A stretch of DNA of 64,000 nt, from NCBI GenBank assembly GCA_018819515.1, contig JAHJPX010000007.1, positions 310,001 to 374,000 of the forward strand, in the 5' to 3' direction. Positions 62,834 through 64,000 of this stretch are shown here, piece after piece. The position numbers and the translations under genes were made by a program. The DNA is from Gammaproteobacteria bacterium (GTDB taxonomy: Bacteria > Pseudomonadota > Gammaproteobacteria > Burkholderiales > Rhodocyclaceae). Under the pieces are notes generated by a model. It made no database searches, was not told the origin of the DNA, and was given only the letters and a program-made list of their open reading frames with translations. The stretch's first letter is position 1; each line of letters starts with the position of its first letter.

Positions 62834-64000
62834 ATGACCTCGGCCGCCCCTTCCAAGCAACCGCCTTTACCCGACCCGAAAGAGATCACCAAGACGTACG
62901 CCGAGGTCGCCCAGCGCGCCTCCAAGCTTCTGACCGACCATATCCAGCGCCAAATGAAACACGGCGTCGCCGTGCCGCAGGACGAGCTGGGCATCGCGCA
63001 GGCGTTCATGGACATGATGGCCAAGATGCTGGCCAATCCGTACAAGCTGGCGCGGGCGCAAATGAATCTGGTCTGGGACTACTATTCGCTCTGGCAACAG
63101 TCGACCCTGCGCCTCATGGGCATCGACGTGCCGCCGGTCGCCCTGCCGGCGAAGGACGACAAGCGCTTCAAGGACGAGCAGTGGGAAGAGCACTTCCTGT
63201 TCGACTTCATCAAGCAGTCCTACCTGATTACCGCCCGCCACATTCACGACTCGGTCTGCTGCGTCGAGGGACTCGACGAGCATAGCCAGCAGAAGGTCAA
63301 CTTCTTCACCCGCCAGTTCGTGAACGCACTGTCGCCGACCAATTTCGCGATGACCAATCCGACGGTGTTCCGCGAAACGGTCAAGACGAACGGCCATAAC
63401 CTGGTCAAGGGGTTCAAGAACCTGCTGCGCGACATCGAGGAAGGTGACGGCCAATTGCGCATCAAGATGACCGACACCTCCGCCTTCGAACTGGGCAAGA
63501 ACGTCGCCACCACACCGGGCAAAGTGGTTTTCCAGAACGAGCTGATGCAATTGCTCCAGTTCGATCCGACCACCAAGCAGCAGTTCAAGCGGCCGGTCCT
63601 GATCTTCCCGCCCTGGATCAACAAGTACTACATCCTCGACCTGCGCGCCGAGAATTCCTACATCAAGTGGGCCACCGACCAAGGGCACACGGTGTTCGTC
63701 ATTTCCTGGGTCAACCCGGACGCCAAGCTGGCGAAGAAGGGCTTTGAGGATTACCTGATCGACGCGGCGCTGGTCGCCGTTGACAAGGTCTGCGAACAGA
63801 CCGGCGAGAAGGAAGTCAACGCCGTCGGCTACTGTCTTGGCGGCACGCTGCTCGGCGCGACGCTCGCCTGGATGGCGGCGAAGAAGGACAAGCGCATCGC
63901 ATCCGCCACCTTCTTCACTTCGCTGCTCGACTTTTCGATCCCCGGCGAACTCGCCGTGTTCATCGACGAGCAGCAGGTCGCCGGCCTGGAGAAGAAGATG
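62834..64000 (+). CDS. phaC: Class I poly(3-hydroxyalkanoate) synthase, N-terminal 389 codons (partial)
   Basis: The frame runs from ATG 62834 (AAGGAG upstream) to the window edge. The N-terminal ~180 residues match class I synthases, with PTNFAMTNPTVFRETVKTNG (about 175-195); the alpha/beta hydrolase part has PPWINKYYILDLR (about 257-269) and the lipase-like box GYCLGG with the catalytic Cys at about residue 334. The enzyme polymerises 3-hydroxybutyryl-CoA into PHB on granules. It follows the MBL gene in one operon and may be under PhaR control. The remaining C-terminal third is outside the window. Confidence 0.95.
   Translation, partial: MTSAAPSKQPPLPDPKEITKTYAEVAQRASKLLTDHIQRQMKHGVAVPQDELGIAQAFMDMMAKMLANPYKLARAQMNLVWDYYSLWQQSTLRLMGIDVPPVALPAKDDKRFKDEQWEEHFLFDFIKQSYLITARHIHDSVCCVEGLDEHSQQKVNFFTRQFVNALSPTNFAMTNPTVFRETVKTNGHNLVKGFKNLLRDIEEGDGQLRIKMTDTSAFELGKNVATTPGKVVFQNELMQLLQFDPTTKQQFKRPVLIFPPWINKYYILDLRAENSYIKWATDQGHTVFVISWVNPDAKLAKKGFEDYLIDAALVAVDKVCEQTGEKEVNAVGYCLGGTLLGATLAWMAAKKDKRIASATFFTSLLDFSIPGELAVFIDEQQVAGLEKKM

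Overview
The window is a GC-rich bacterial chromosome segment that reads as a betaproteobacterium, most likely a Rhodocyclales-type organism. This is inferred from the class I PHA synthase, a rpoH with a CIRCE operator, FimV and DUF3426 proteins of betaproteobacterial style, and paired NosL proteins with a NosR/NapH-like polyferredoxin. It cannot be placed to species by reading alone. No rRNA, tRNA, IS transposase, phage or CRISPR array was found. Nearly all of the window is tightly packed genes, many sharing 4-nt stop/start overlaps.

Layout. 1-2524: MipA-like porin end, then acyltransferase, family 2 glycosyltransferase and SAM methyltransferase, resembling the end of an aryl-polyene-type lipid pigment locus. 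2629-5571: PAP2 phosphatase, PHB-depolymerase-like esterase and DUF1615 lipoprotein. 5694-9311: EamA transporter with a possible small leader gene and terminator, class I aldolase, MORN-like protein. 9563-15403: a copper/NosL module (two NosL lipoprotein-type proteins facing a TonB receptor, a periplasmic protein, a polyferredoxin and a DsbD/SafE-like membrane protein). 15698-19940: CIRCE-controlled rpoH, a KamA-family radical SAM enzyme, mpl, a conserved unknown. 19975-25516: aroQ, accB, accC, prmA, zinc-ribbon protein, PfkB kinase. 25529-31108: acyltransferase, apaH, nucleotide-sugar epimerase, LPS glycosyltransferase, waaC, waaA.

31188-41762: a TetR-controlled efflux operon with two adaptor/RND pairs, a rhodanese and a TolC channel. 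41841-50299: ubiX, Gx transporter, fimV-like, HDOD, NusG-II, rapZ, and a LysR with a divergent DUF2917/isochorismatase/tautomerase operon. 50310-61674: an eleven-gene leucine/isovalerate (liu) catabolic operon headed by its MerR regulator, containing a cation diffusion facilitator and a duplicated start of liuD. 61702-64000: a probable PhaR site, an MBL hydrolase and the first 389 codons of phaC; acetyl-CoA from leucine breakdown can feed PHB made by phaC.

The most striking signal is a dispersed 26-bp motif (core AAGTCAGCCGTGGCGGTACG) found at least 16 more or less exact times, on both strands, mostly INSIDE genes and read in several frames (peptides KVSRGGTP, RRTATADF, GVPPRLTF). It also forms one end of a 105-112 bp element with short terminal inverted repeats that fills the gap between convergent genes (5579-5690, 8034-8142). 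In genes such as apaH the copy appears to replace native codons rather than lengthen the protein, which fits an uptake-signal-like or other chromosome-wide motif as well as a miniature mobile element. This is the best candidate in the window for an undescribed system.
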